A stretch of DNA of 64,000 nt from assembly GCA_032158295.1 (NCBI GenBank), contig CM063249.1, forward strand, positions 4,355,195 to 4,419,194. The letters are read 5' to 3'. How positions within the stretch are numbered: position 1 is the first letter of the stretch; every line of letters starts with the position of its first letter. This DNA is from Pycnopodia helianthoides (lineage: Eukaryota > Echinodermata > Asteroidea > Forcipulatida > Asteriidae). Positions 21,675 through 33,284 of the stretch are shown piece by piece. The translations under genes and the position numbers were made by a program. The notes beneath the pieces were generated by a model that saw only the letters and a list, made by a program, of their open reading frames with translations, did no database searches and was not told where the DNA came from.

Positions 21675-23172
21675 TGTTGCGTAGACGAGCAGTTAGGCAA
21701 TTAGTTAATACTTTAGTGACACATAGACGAGTGTTAATCATCTGTCAGAACAACTGTGTGACTTTATTAGAGAGTGAGGATCAACCAGTCACTAGAGAAT
21801 CACATACTTAGAATCAACACATGTATAACAAACATGGTCCCTAGAGGGCGCCATTCTACTCAACATCCTCCTCTTTCCCTTTTTTTTAAAGACAGGTTGC
21901 ATGAATTTTTTAACAACGAAAAACAAAACATAGACAAATTTCTTTTGAAACTTTGAAGTTATTTGTCTTCAGAAATAATAACAAATGGACTTGGTGAATG
22001 AGAGGCATAATCGAAACAAAAAATTAGATGCCCCTGTTTTGTTTTCTTCTTGTCTTGACCCAAGAAAAATTAAACACAATATTTTTTTTTTTTTTAAACA
22101 AATCCAAATTTCGTGCTTTTCTTGCTTTCGAAAAGTTATTGTTCTAAAAAAGAAAACACATCCAAATGCTAAAAATATTTTGTGACTAGTAGGTCAAGGT
22201 CAACAGAATAGACAAGAAAATGCTTTTTTTGTAGTGAAAATTCTTATGAAATAAAAAGTTATGTTTGTCTGAGTCCCTAAATGTCTTATCCATATGAACT
22301 TTGTGTAGCAGTCCAATACTTAAACAGTTCAGTTCCGAACATAGTCTTTCAGATAGCTTGGTTCCTTTCTGATTCGATCACTTTTGCGGATTGTCTGTTC
22401 TGGAATGGGTGGTTTTGTGTGAGGTTGGGGTCCTTGATCAGTGTTCGGCGTTAGGTTGACTTTGTCATGGGGTTCACATCGCGGGTTTTGGCGAGGCATT
22501 GGCTTGGTCCCAGAGTTGGTGTGTGGCATCCACGGTGGTGGTGTGTATTTGGGCATTTCCACCTTGGTAGGACGTATTTGCACGCGATTCCGACGATTCA
22601 GGCCATTGTTTTCTCCTTCAATCAAATAGGTGCGATCACCCACAACTTCAACAATCTTGCCAAGGATCCAGCGGTCATGTTCCTTGAGCTCAAAATAAAC
22701 TGTTTGGCCGGGATGTAGTTGCGGTAGATCATGAGCTCTGCGATCGTGGTATTGTTTCACATCATTTCTGCGTTTTGCTTTTCGTCTCACAACATCTGGT
22801 TCACGGTAATCCTTCTGAAAACGAGGAAGCATGGTACGGGGTTTATAGCCAAAAATCATCTCAGCTGGGCTCTTGCCAGTGTCTGCACGGGGGGTATTGC
22901 GCTGCTCCAACAATGCGATGTTTGGATCAGTCCCATCTTTGCGTACTTTCATTATCAGGTGTTTGGCTACTTTTACTGCTGTCTCAGCTTTTCCATTAGC
23001 ACTGTGATGCACACTGAGTAACGTTAGTCCGTAAATTGGCAACGGCGGATTTCCAGACCGGGCAATTTTTAGTTCTTTTCAAGAGAAGTGACCTCCACCA
23101 CCGCTGCCACCATGTTGCGTAGACGAGCAGTTAGGCAATTACTTAATACTTTAGTGATACATAGACTCAACA
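21675..23172 (-). mobile_element. Internally deleted Ty3/Gypsy-like LTR retrotransposon
   Basis: A 191-bp terminal repeat (21675-21865, TG...CA) begins TGTTGCGTAGACGAGCAGTT on the plus strand. It is preceded on the element strand by the purine-rich AAAGGGAAAGAGGAGGA. A shortened second repeat of 60 bp at 23113-23172 shares both ends but has lost its middle. Next to it on the minus strand is TGGTGGCAGCGG, a plausible primer-binding site. Between them only the integrase C-terminal coding region remains. Confidence 0.75.
22329..23042 (-). CDS. Integrase C-terminal part of Ty3/Gypsy-like pol (partial)
   Basis: The frame resembles the end of a Gypsy-type integrase. HHSANGKAE (residues 12-20) corresponds to the last catalytic-core region with its Glu, followed by the RNTPRADTGKSPAEMIFG segment typical of these polyproteins. 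A basic, proline-rich C terminus follows after the VYF and GKI(V) segment. The frame begins without a natural start (a TTG at 23042), consistent with deletion of everything upstream. It is not functional alone. Confidence 0.8.
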   Translation of the reverse strand: MPIYGLTLLSVHHSANGKAETAVKVAKHLIMKVRKDGTDPNIALLEQRNTPRADTGKSPAEMIFGYKPRTMLPRFQKDYREPDVVRRKAKRRNDVKQYHDRRAHDLPQLHPGQTVYFELKEHDRWILGKIVEVVGDRTYLIEGENNGLNRRNRVQIRPTKVEMPKYTPPPWMPHTNSGTKPMPRQNPRCEPHDKVNLTPNTDQGPQPHTKPPIPEQTIRKSDRIRKEPSYLKDYVRN

Positions 23173-23257
23173 CGTCATCACGTGACTTATAGTGGGTACT
23201 ACGTCATCTCAGCGGATGGCAAAGAATATGTGTAACCATAGCTCCATGGTGTAACCA

Positions 23258-23424
23258 TATAGAGGTTTTACAGTCACGTGATAACATCACGTGACTGTGT
23301 GTTTGAGACGCCATATTGCCGGTCAATGACCAAAGGCAATATCACCGTTACCGTAACCATGACCGGCAAGATGGCTGCCGTTGCGGTAGTCAGAGCCAGT
23401 GACGTCAGCTGAAAAACCTCTATA
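23258..23424. mobile_element. 167-bp MITE with TATAGAGG ends
   Basis: The terminal inverted repeats TATAGAGGTTTT and AAAACCTCTATA enclose two CACGTG-type sites and a CGGTCA/TGACCGG internal palindrome. Short direct repeats (GCTCxATGGTGTAAC) lie outside it. Confidence 0.6.
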
Positions 23425-23589
23425 GAGCAAGGACAGAGACTTGCTCTATGGTGTAACAGAGCGAGTACACACGGACAGTCAACTTTTTTTTGTAAACAAT
23501 AACAAAATACTAAGCCCTTTTATTAAAGTTGTATGTTGTGACATTGAATTGGGCTATTAAAACAAAGGTGAAGTGATACTTTTGCATTC

Positions 23590-24060
23590 AGGATAGGTAC
23601 TCCATATCGGGACATGAGAGGATCTCAGAATAAGAACTACCACCGTCTGAAAAAGGGTCAAGCCGCCATTATGGATATCAAACAATGTCATTAAATTAAT
23701 CTTTGGCATCATTGTTGTCTAAAAAATTTAAATAAAGCACCGCCCCCCCCCCCGTCACACACATACGGTACGCAAGAGTCCTCCAATCTTGCACCCTCCT
23801 TTGTTCAACTCTTTGTCTTGACAAACATGGACCCCTTAAACGGGTCCTCTATTGTTCCTCTTTTGTTTGTACTCTTTTTTGCAACAGCTCCCATTGGTTT
23901 TTGGTGCACACTCTCTAACTGGTTACCCACACGTCTTTCCAACTGGTAAATCGAGGACTTCAAAGCTTTGTTCTCCCGTTATTGAACTAAGCTTTTTTTA
24001 GCGATGTCCCCATTGGTTTTGTACACGAAAGCGTTAATAGGGAGATCACACACACACACA
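23590..24060 (-). repeat. Dispersed repeat family E, inverted copy
   Basis: This is the reverse complement of parts of 11600-12340, including the block-D junction (GGTACTCCATATCGGGACAT). No gene. Confidence 0.7.
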
Positions 24061-24283
24061 AAATGGGAAGATAGTTCCGGCATAAATTCATTCAATTTCA
24101 TCAACACGCATTCAAATTCACGTATTTTCCCCTAATCCACTCAAACTAGGGGTTTCCTTTTAGCTGTTAATGCATTCAATTTCGTTTTCGTGCGCACATG
24201 ATATCGTTTTTCTCATTCAGATTCGTTTCAGTCATTCAATTTCAATTATAGACATTCAAGACTATACACTTTGACCATTCTTA

Positions 24284-24685
24284 AAGGAACATTACAGAAT
24301 TGGTTTTTGCTAACAAAACAGTTGCTGGCAGTGTAAGCACTTTATGTAATGCACCATATACATAAACTGAAAAACCTGTAGAAGTTTGAGATCGATCGGC
24401 CATCTGGGTCACGAGAAAATAGTGAAAAACCGATTACACGTTTGCGTGAAATCATATAGATTCAAAAAATGAATAAAACGCTCACCGAGCGATAAACTCC
24501 AATCGGAAAATTAGTTTATTCATTTCTCATCAAATTTTGGCATTTCAGACATAAATATTTCAAGGAATGTTTTCTACTGTCATCATCATTAGAACGTGTA
24601 AGTTTTATGTAAGTCTGTGATCAAAAGGTATAGGCCCTATATGTGTTTTACAAGATTTTTTCTTACCAATTCTGTAATGTTCCTT
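24284..24685. mobile_element. TTAAAGGAACATTACAG element, 402 bp
   Basis: The inverted ends AAGGAACATTACAGAATTGG and CCAATTCTGTAATGTTCCTT are flanked by TA on both sides. A second full copy is at 32593-32977. No coding frame. Confidence 0.8.
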
Positions 24686-25250
24686 TAAGTTGAATTTCTA
24701 CTACCTATTTACAGTTGATGAATTCAAATTAAGACTCATCGAAGCGCACATGATTTTGTTGCTAGCTTGTATTTTCTTTCTCGTTTATGGGCTATGTATG
24801 AATTTCCACTTGTGTGCGTTCAAATTCAACATAAGTTATGGCTCCCTGAGTAAGCTGACAAGAGCTCTTTTACCGGCACTTCAGTTACAAGAGGCGTTTC
24901 CGTGTAATTATATTTCACTTATCATGTGTTTCGTTTTAATTGTAATATTGTTCCTCTTTTGCTTTGTACATGTAGAATTTAACCTTGAATTTGAATTTGG
25001 AAAAGGTTTACCAATTGATGAAATGTAATGGTTGACTAGCTCTTGCTGCAGGCAGCTGGCCTTTACGAAATTGAATGAGTCTTGCGGCCTAATGAAATTG
25101 ACCATCTTATTTGACCAGTGAATGCTAAACGGTGGTGAAATTGAATTACTTATTTTGACTGTAAAATGCTGATTCAAGGGAGCATTCATTTTCAAACGAA
25201 ATTGAATGAGCCGGGTGTTAAAATGAATGGATATTGAAGTTGTCCGGGAA
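24686..25250. other. No gene recognised
   Basis: A 112-residue hydrophobic ORF (24690-25028) overlaps the end of the adjacent element and has no homologue I recognise. From about 25030 the sequence resembles the 15680-15800 dispersed repeat. Confidence 0.45.
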
Positions 25251-26031
25251 AACCTCTATAACACAAATAATCAAAATGCCAAAGTAGCATCTGAGCAGTT
25301 TAAGGCAAATATTGTTGTATATTTCATTTTAAACAAAAAGTACAAGATTAGTAAAAGAAATTCAGCGATTATAGTTTCAATCTAAAATATCTCACTGGCT
25401 ATCAAATTTACACCAATACAAATCCACGAGAGAAATATTTCCCTGTGAAATAAGAACAAAATCCAAGAACCAAGAAGCCAAGAACAAAATCCAAGAATCC
25501 AAGAAGCCAAGAACAAAATCCCCCTCACAACAGGATTTGTGTGTCACTTTGTAAGGTCTCTAATTAATGACCTAACCCAGTCTGATGACTAAACACAGCA
25601 CAGGTTGTTTATATGGTGTGTTTAGTCAAAGTTAAACATTTGAAGTAATCTATCTCTTCGAAAGTAATGATTTGCATTCATTTAGCTCAACTTAAACTAA
25701 AAAGCAATATTGATTAAAAATTTAAGCACTTTCGTTATCTAAATAGTCGACAGTCGGCCTCTATATTGACACGGTGCTCTGATTATTACCAGACGTTTTC
25801 AAAACTAACTATAGTATAAATCTTTATAATGCAAGCCTCATTATTGTTCATTGTGTGTAAGAAGATCTCCCATGAATTACAATTCATCCATCCAGTATAT
25901 ATATATCAGGCACTCTGAAAAACTGCAGAAATGCTCAATATTTTCAGGAAATCAGGCAATAAAAAGGCAAAATACTTCACACCAACAGGCAACAGACATA
26001 AAACGGTACTTTTTCAGCGTTAGGTATGACA

Positions 26032-26499
26032 TAGCCTTGATTGCAAGGCTGTGTAATAGTTTGCTTACTATAAAGCTAAAAATGTGCATAACCACAGCCG
26101 CACGAATGCGATGCCCGAATGCAATGCAACTCCTGTTCCGGTCCCCCGACTGTCTTTAAACACACACCACGCTCTCACCCAAGGAAGCACACAAACGCTC
26201 GTTTCCACACTTCCACACACCGCTATCGCCCGCAATCCTAGCCCGTGAGCCGTCACGGCTCACGGGCTAGGATTGTGGGCGATAGCGGTGTGTGGAATAG
26301 CGGTGTGTGTGGGGGGCTGCGTACATTACATCATAGAGGCGCTGTGTGTGTGTGCATGGTGAGAGTGCGGTGTGCTATTTTTTTTTAGAGTCAGTCGGGG
26401 GACTGGGGTTGTATCGCATTCGGGCGGCTGAGGTTTTAGTATCCTTGCTCTATGGTTTTAGCTAGAGTACTTGTCTACACAGCCTTGATATCAAGGCTA
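26032..26499. mobile_element. 468-bp element, TAGYCTTG family, 9-bp duplication
   Basis: The ends TAGCCTTGAT and the reverse-complement CAAGGCTA are flanked by GGTATGACA on both sides (26023-26031 and 26500-26508). The equivalent position in unit 4 (near 32440) is uninterrupted (GGTTGACA). A family member with TAGTCTTGG ends and a 9-bp duplication is at 50917-51179. A 9-bp duplication is usual for Mutator-like elements; the assignment is tentative. Confidence 0.7.
26213..26295. repeat. 83-nt near-perfect hairpin
   Basis: The arms of 41 nt pair around a single central base (26254), with one mismatch. The sequence contains GCCCGTGAGCCGT and its complement. It lies inside the 26032-26499 element. 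Confidence 0.85.
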
Positions 26500-26921
26500 G
26501 GTATGACAACGCACATTTTAAATAACCAGGAATTTTAGTAACCATGACAAAAAGCACGGTTTATTGATAGATGCAGTCACGTGGGCAAACCATCAAACTC
26601 TCGAGTGTTTCATTGAGTTTTCGAAGGACGGGAGGAAGTTTCCCAATCCCATTAAGTATCGTACTAAGCAGAAGCACGTCAAACAAAAGAAGAACGAATT
26701 GTCGGCTGGAATACTTATTGTCAACGTTTTTCTGGTTGATATGCAAAAACATTGGAGATCAAGACGAATCACGATGAGCGAGTTGGTAGAACTGAATAAA
26801 CTTTAATTTTTTGTCAATCCTTGGGTCTCACTTAAAGTTCAATCGGTAGAGACAATAAATGAATGCAGCTGCACCATGTTAGGCTTGTACAGTTTAATTG
26901 TCATGTAATGCTCACTGTTTA

Positions 26922-27072
26922 AAGGGACACACCGGCTTCGTTGGGCTATTTGGGCTACAAAACAGGCTAAAACATGATTCCAAAGGTTTTATTTTTCCAA
27001 CAACCATCTAACAATAATTGTATGTGATTCAGCATCTCTAAATTAGGTAAACAGTAAGCCAGTGTGTCCCTT
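26922..27072. mobile_element. 151-bp MITE, TTAAAGGGACACAC type
   Basis: The ends AAGGGACACAC and GTGTGTCCCTT are flanked by TA. Units 1 and 4 have the empty site (CTAATTTTCAAATC and TTAATTTTCAAATC) where unit 3 is filled. Confidence 0.8.
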
Positions 27073-27146
27073 TAATTTGCAAATCTCTTGTGTCGATGGT
27101 TTTAGTTTTTGATGATGCCACTCATGAAGCACTCTACAGAAAGAGT

Positions 27147-27541
27147 CTGGCGAGTTACTGTTGTGGGTGACTCGGGCGAGTAACTGTTGTGGGTGACTCG
27201 GGCGAGTAACTGTTGTGGGTGACTCGGGCGAGTAACTGTTGTGGGTGACTCGGGCGAGTAACTGTTGTGGGTGACTTGGGTGAGTTACTGTTAAGGGTGA
27301 CTCGGGCAAGTAACTGTTGTGGGTGACTCGGGCGAGTAACTGTTGTGGGTGACTCGGGCGAGTAACTGTTGTGGGTGACTCGGGTGAGTAATTGTTGTGG
27401 GTGACTCGGGCGAGTAACTGTTGTGGGTGACTTGGGTGAGTTACTGTTAAGGGTGACTCGGGCGAGTAACTGTTGTGGGTGACTCTGGCGAGTAACTGTT
27501 GTGGGTGACTCGGGCAAGTAACTGTTGTGGGTGACTGTCGA
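27147..27541 (-). repeat. Lectin-3 downstream minisatellite (26-bp units, about 15 copies)
   Basis: The plus-strand unit is GACTCGGGCGAGTAACTGTT plus GTGGGT. The array is highly homogeneous. Open frames with a 26-residue period run through it and are repeat translations. Confidence 0.95.
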
Positions 27542-27719
27542 GATTGACCCTTGCTTCAGCTCATTGACTTTGTGTGATGATTGAATGACCATTCATGGTG
27601 AGAGCCATGCAGTTCTTAATTTACCCATGTCCCTAACGAATAAGTGTGATTTGGTGTTCTCTTGATGATTTTATGAAAGTGGCACTGTTTGCTCTCATCG
27701 GTTTTGTCTATCCATAAAC

Positions 27720-28238
27720 TCAGAAACAGCCACTGGCAATGGGCATCTTGCACACATATGGATAGAAGCCGGAGCATACTTGATCATTCCAAAAAGTGTC
27801 GTGAGCAATACTGTTGTAGTAAAATTCTACACAACCTTCGTTTGAGCCGGCATCATCTGGTTGTCCAACTGACCATTTCTCGTAGTCTAGCCCTGTGCCG
27901 TCACTCCAGCTGTAGACCCCTTCAATGGATTGTTCTGTCAACCCAATCCATATGAAATTGTTGTTAGTGTAACCAGTGCCGAGTGACGTGCCGAGTGAGG
28001 ATTTCACATACTCGAATAGGAATTCTTCCTCGTCAGAGCTGTGCATAGACGTAAGATGGCCCTGTCCGCTGATGGTAAAGAACTTCCGGCAGTTATTTTC
28101 TGCATCGGTCCATGACGATCGATGGCCCATGAAACGGTAGCAGTTGTTACGGTAGCGAGTCCACAGCGGTGGACATCCGGCACTGGTCAGCCCAATCAAA
28201 GTCAGGACCATCACCGTAACTCGGAGAAAGAAAGCCAT
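27720..28238 (-). CDS. C-type lectin 3, secreted, QPD type
   Basis: An intronless lectin of 172 residues, the longest of the six. The signal peptide is residues 1-20. The domain has the WIGL core, SWSDGT, QPD at 126-128 and WND at 150-152, with six standard cysteines plus Cys171. Two insertions distinguish it: an SLGTSLGTGYTNNN stretch before the WIGL motif, and a longer loop (YYNSIAHDTF) before WND. The residue after NE is Gly, not Asp. It is the most diverged member in its binding face. No AATAAA is seen downstream before the minisatellite. Confidence 0.92.
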   Translation of the reverse strand: MAFFLRVTVMVLTLIGLTSAGCPPLWTRYRNNCYRFMGHRSSWTDAENNCRKFFTISGQGHLTSMHSSDEEEFLFEYVKSSLGTSLGTGYTNNNFIWIGLTEQSIEGVYSWSDGTGLDYEKWSVGQPDDAGSNEGCVEFYYNSIAHDTFWNDQVCSGFYPYVCKMPIASGCF

Positions 28239-28306
28239 ACTACGCTTTAGTTATCACACGTTGCATGCGAGGCACAATTTGAAGATGAGGTCCTCAATTT
28301 TTAACT

Positions 28307-28316
28307 TCTTTTTAAA
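28307..28316 (-). promoter_or_regulatory. TTTAAAAAGA element of lectin 3
   Basis: It lies 68 bp upstream of the ATG, in the position conserved in lectins 1, 2, 4 and 5. The upstream box here reads GGTCACATGGTCC, one change from the CACGTG version. Confidence 0.55.
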
Positions 28317-28482
28317 CTGCCCTTTTCAGGACTGAATGTATACCTGGCCGCTGATCGACTGATCAACCACAGCTACCTGACACGGGACCATGTGACCGAT
28401 GAGTTGATAAACTTTGTCAACTGGATCCGTTGACTACATTATATTCTTGTACCATTGTACATCCAGGATATTTATTACCTTA

Positions 28483-28884
28483 AAGGTAGGGTCACAGTTT
28501 CGTTTTTACCCACGTGTTTTTGCTGTTTTATAGCCACACTAATCTCCCAAGATACAATAACAGTCACCTTTTGAAATTTTTAGTTGAATATAGTGTCTGT
28601 TTATTGAGAAACCAGCAACATAATTAACTTGTATTTCTATTTTTAAAAACGTCGAATCCATCAACGTGTATCGAGGTGACTGGGCTGTATTATGGGCAGA
28701 ATACAAACGGACACCACAGAAGTCTAAAAGTGGTACAGGCGATCTTTGGAGATTCACATTTTTGACATACTTTTGTTGATTTCTCACTACCATTACCACC
28801 TTTGAAGCAAAGGGGGTTCGGATAAAAGTTACACAAGTTACACAACTTCTTTTCGGGATCCTTACCCAAGTAATACTCTACCTT
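28483..28884. mobile_element. TTAAAGGTAGGGT element, 402 bp (unit 3)
   Basis: The ends AAGGTAGGGT and ACTCTACCTT are flanked by TA. A 462-bp relative occupies the corresponding place in unit 4 (34868-35329), so insertion preceded that duplication. Confidence 0.75.
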
Positions 28885-30018
28885 TAACACAAATACATCA
28901 CATATAAGCTAAAAGAGACGATTCAAGGTTGGTTTTCAAAAGAGTTTTGTTGTTATTTTTTTTTGAACTGGTGCAAAGATTCAAAACAGCATAACAGGCC
29001 TTTATGCAGAAGTGTTTTGGTTTATTGGCAGAGTCATCATTCGTCGAAATCAAACGCTCTCTAGTTGATCCAAGTGAACTTATCCGCAACAACCATGCCC
29101 CAACAAAAAAGTTATGTAAACATAGCTTGAATTATAGAAATTTTGGAAATCAATAGAAAGCCAAAAAAATAATTGAAAGCATATCCTCTCTATAGACCTT
29201 GCAACCAGTAACATGTTTACAAAAGAGCCACTGATGCAAAGCAGCGTAAAGGCATTCATTCGTTGTACAACTGCGCTACATTCTTCCCGGTCCAAAAAAC
29301 CATCAATGCGAATGTGGACTGGATTTTTCTTTATCGGAATATGAGTGTAAATTCTCACCCCGACGAAATTGAATTCTCTCGAACTAAAGAAAATTGTAAT
29401 TCGTGCTATATTTCAGCGGATTCTTTATTTTTTTTTTGAAGCAGTCGCCATCTTTAAAAAAAATAACCAACAAATATCTAAGTCAGACGCAATGTTGTCA
29501 ATCTTGAAGAGGCTTGAGTCACGGTTTCACTTCTTGTTCACAATGAACATTATTGTATACATTATTTAAAAGGGTTATAACATGTTGGTTTACAAGAAGC
29601 TCTCTTTTTTATCATTTATGCAAGTCGTTTGTTCTAAGAAGCAATATCACCTCGTCTTTATACGTATATTTTAAACGGTAAAAGGTAAGGGAAATGGTGA
29701 ATATTGTTGATGAACAACAACACCCGCTAGGGAATTTGACAGGATTGTCTATGAGTGTATATACACGTGTTACGCCTCACTTAATGGTTTTCAAGGCATT
29801 GGTTGGATCTGTCCCAAGTTTAGTTTGATTTAGCCCAAAAATAATTAGGCCTCTCTGTCCCAACTGTTGTTGTGTCTGTCCCAAGTATAGCTGCAAAAGT
29901 ATGTCTCAAAAATAAAGTTGAATCTGCCCAAAGTATTGTAGCGGTACAAAGTTCAGAGTTCAAATTATTCCCAGGTCGAATCGTAATGTATGTAGATTGA
30001 TAGACGTTCCGTGACTTA
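28885..30018 (-). repeat. Upstream block of lectin unit 3
   Basis: There is no gene. The sequence matches 35330-36290 upstream of lectin 4, including GGCTTGAGTCACGGTTTCAC and GATTGATAGACGTTCCGTGA. Part of it is the inverse of block D. Confidence 0.7.
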
Positions 30019-30820
30019 AAGGAACACGTTGCCTTCCGGTTGGGCGCTGTTGGGCGCTTTTGGGCTATAACAAGCGTTATATGTATAATGAGCACTGTCG
30101 GAAAGATGGTTAAAAAGTAGAATATAATGATCCACACAAACGTGCCTTAGAAATGCTTCGCTTTTGATAACTTTCGCGAAACAAAACGTTCCGCCATTTA
30201 TGAGAGTCAAGATTTTGACTCCCATAAATGGCGGACAAATTCTGTTAGTCTTATTTCCAGTCGCAGCTGTTGAACTACGACTAAGCAATTATTTTATTAA
30301 AAGTGTTACTATTACCATCTGTTTATTGTATTCCAATAATATCCAGTTAATAAATGAATCATGAAAAAAGAAAAAAAAACATACGTCAAATAATTAAGTA
30401 GCAAGTCCCCACGTCTCGGTCCGTCCGGGCGTCCAGGGATGTACCAGCAGCAGCAAAACCCCGCGGCCATACCACCCATAGACCTCCCTCTGCATGCTGC
30501 AGTACAGTCGACGACGCGAAGACAGGGTTCTCGTACAATGTATGATTTTAGCGGGGCCAACCTATGTAACACCGATGCTTTGTGTGGTGTAAGAAGGTCT
30601 GGTACCCGTTACTGTTATTGCATCGACGATCGTATTGACGGCTTGAAAAACGTATACATTTCGCGGGACATGTCTCGGGGGTCAGAGGTCAATGTTTGTT
30701 TTTACCATTCACTAATTATAACACATTAAAGGTGTTTTATTGCAAGAACAACTCTTAATAAGTATAAGGAACACCTCCAAACAGTAAAATTTTATGAGAT
30801 TTGAAGGCAACGTGTTCCTT
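30019..30820. mobile_element. TTAAAGGAACACGTTGCC element, 802 bp
   Basis: The inverted ends AAGGAACACGTTGCCTT and AAGGCAACGTGTTCCTT are flanked by TA. Unit 4 has the empty site (GTGACTTAGTATCTCG near 36295). An internal inverted repeat around 30191-30235 contains CGCCATTTATG and CATAAATGGCG. The 30420-30730 segment may be a further nested insertion. Confidence 0.8.
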
Positions 30821-31242
30821 TAATATCTCGTTTCGATTGACTAGAAAGAGTCTTGGCCCGAGTCCGAGTCACGGAAGATGTTGTGTTAGAATCGTTCTAG
30901 CACCTGATTGGTCAGCTTAAAATTGTACGTTCCTCAATGGGACAGGACAATTTGCGTCGTACCTATTGTACGGAATCCAGATATCAGAACACTTGGCAGT
31001 CTGGGGAGATTGATAAGAGTGTTACTGTCTTATGATTGTAAACATTGATTGATGTTAACTCGTAAGAATTGTGATTGAATAAAGGCGTCCGACCACTGCA
31101 GTTTGGCGTCCTCTGTATTGCTAACATCTCGTTTTGGGGATAAAGGTACCCAGGGTTAAAACATATAGGGCCCGCTTTAGGTCAGAAAGACTCTGGGCTG
31201 ATATAATCCCCTCCCCCTCCCCTTATAATTTGAGCGCTCGAC
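30821..31242. repeat. Unit flank, LTR-like segment
   Basis: The sequence matches 36300-36690. It contains TGTTGTGTTAGAATCG, an AATAAAGGCG and a downstream GGTACCCAGGGTTAAAA. It could be a solo LTR, but no target duplication was found. No gene. Confidence 0.45.
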
Positions 31243-31495
31243 TCGCCTGCAAGCTCCGCTCCCTAACGTGTTGACCAATCACAACCTTGGCTGCGCCACC
31301 GAAAGTCCGACAAAAATCCGATCAGAAAAGTAAACATGCGTGCGCCTAAAAAGCGCGCACTTTTATGTTGTGAGTGTGGCGCATTGGGGAGATGCTCGGG
31401 TGCTGCCCACGTGTGCAGTGGTGATGCAGCCAATGCTGTGATTGGTCAACAGGTTAAGGGGGTGGGGCTTAAAGGATCGGTCTATTGCAACCTAT
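31243..31495. mobile_element. Inverted-repeat element, GACCGATCC family, copy 1
   Basis: TGTTGACCAATCACA near the left end faces TGTGATTGGTCAACA near the right, continuing to GCTTAAAGGATCGGTCTATT. The same family occurs at 40698-40962. The interior includes CCACGTGTGC. The left outer end is less well defined. Confidence 0.55.
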
Positions 31496-33284
31496 CTATA
31501 GTTGGACCTGTCCCAAGTATTTTGGATCTGTTCCAAAGATAGTTGGATCCATCCCAATAACAGGTCAAACTTTTGTTGGAACAATTAAACCTGAGGCAAA
31601 GTGATACCATTGCATTCAGGATAGGTACTCCGTATAGGGACACGAGAGGATCTCACAGAATAAGAAATATCACCGTCTGAAAAAGGTTCAAGCCACCAAA
31701 ATGAATGGATATTTGTTGAGGTTGTCCGGGAAAACCTCTATAACAAAAATAATCAAAATGCCATAAGAAGCATCTGAGCAGTTTAATGCAAATATTATTA
31801 TTCATTTAATTTTATACAAAAAGTACAAGATAAGTAAAAGATTTCCCTCTGAAATAATTTCAACGAAGGGGAAGTTAATGCAAAGACCATTATACAAAAC
31901 CCAACAGTGTTAAGTTCGATTTCTCAAAGCTGCCAAGTACAAAATCCCTCTCAAAACAGGATTTTTGTGTCTCTGTGTAAGGTCTGTAATTAATGACCTA
32001 ACCGAATAGGATGACTAAACACAGCACAGGTTGTTTATATTGTGTGTTTAGTCAAAGTTAAACATTTGAAGTAATCTATCTCTTCGAAAACAATGATTTG
32101 CATTCATTTAGCTCAACTTAAACTAAAAAAGCAATATTGATTAAAAATTCAAGCATTTTCCTTATCTAGATAGTCGACAATAAGCCTCTAAAATGACATG
32201 GTGCTCTGATTATTAACAGCCGTTTTCAAAACTAACTAGTAGTATAAACCTTTATAAAGCAAGCCTCATGTATGTCTTATAATATGCATTGTGTAAGAAG
32301 ATCTCCCATGAAATACAATTTATCCATCCAGTATATATCAGGCACTCTGAAAAACTCTTGAAGTGCACACAATTTTCAGCAAGAAAAAGCAAAACCAACA
32401 GGCATCAGATATAAAGCGGTATTTTGTTCAGTGTTAGGTTGACAAAGAACAATTTAAGTAACCAGGAATGTTAGTAGCCATGACAAAAAGCACGGCTTAA
32501 TTCACTGTTTCTTGATACATGCGGTCACGTGGGTAAACCATTAAACGCTCGAGTGTTTCATTGAGTTTCCGGAGGATGGGAGGAGTGGTTTAAAGGAACA
32601 TTACAGAATTGGTTTTTCTAACAAAACAGTTGCTGGCAGTGTAAGCACTTTATGTAATCCACCATATACATAAACTGACAAACCTGTAGAAGTTTGAGAT
32701 CGATGGGCCATCTGGGTCACGAGAAAATAGTGAAAACCGATTACACTTTGCATGTAATCATATTAGTTTCAACAAATTAATAAAACGCTCACTGAGCGAT
32801 AAACTCCAATCGGAAAATGAGTTTATTAATTTCTCATCAAATAAGGCACTTCAGACAGAATTATTTCAAGGGATGTTTTCTACTATCACCATCATTAGAC
32901 CGTGTAAGTTTTGTGTAAATCTGTGATCAAAAGTTTATTTTACAAGTTTTTTTCTTACCAATTCTGTATTGTTCCTTTAAACAAAAAAGTGGTGTAAGAA
33001 AAATAGTTGTTTTGATTAATAAAATAGGTCGACATAAAACATTTTGGGTAAACAGGATTCACATTAAATCAAAAAGTACGCTATAACTCATTGTTTCTTG
33101 ATAGATGCGGTCACGTGGGATATTATCAAATTATCAAGTGTTTCATTGAGTTTTCAATCTTGGTTTTTTCCCTGGTTGACATACAAGAACAGTGGAGATA
33201 CAGACGAATCACAATTAAATGAACTTTACATTTTGTCATTCCTGTGGTCTCACTTAAAGTTCAGTCTGTAGAGACAGTGGGTTA
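31496..33284 (-). repeat. Block-D fragment and 3' flank of lectin unit 4
   Basis: There is no gene. Positions 31496-31690 are the inverse of block D and its junction. From 31700 the text follows the lectin-unit 3' flank and includes the element at 32593-32977. Confidence 0.7.
32593..32977. mobile_element. TTAAAGGAACATTACAG element, 385 bp (unit 4)
   Basis: It has the same family ends as 24284-24685, with flanking TA. The interior retains GTTTGAGATCGAT and CATCTGGGTCACGAG. No coding frame. Confidence 0.8.

Larger units (their letters stand above)
25255..27146 (-). repeat. 3' flank of lectin unit 3, with insertions
   Basis: There is no gene. The sequence follows the unit (in minus orientation) and matches 31730-33790. 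It is interrupted by an element with 9-bp duplications (26032-26499) and a small TA-flanked MITE (26922-27072). Confidence 0.75.

Noticed and set aside
24690..25028. 112-residue hydrophobic ORF as a membrane protein
   Set aside because: AT-rich, overlaps the end of a transposon, not conserved in the similar sequence near 15.7 kb.
27043..27592. Tandem repeats resembling a CRISPR array at first sight
   Set aside because: Units are contiguous with no unique spacers, and the DNA is eukaryotic.
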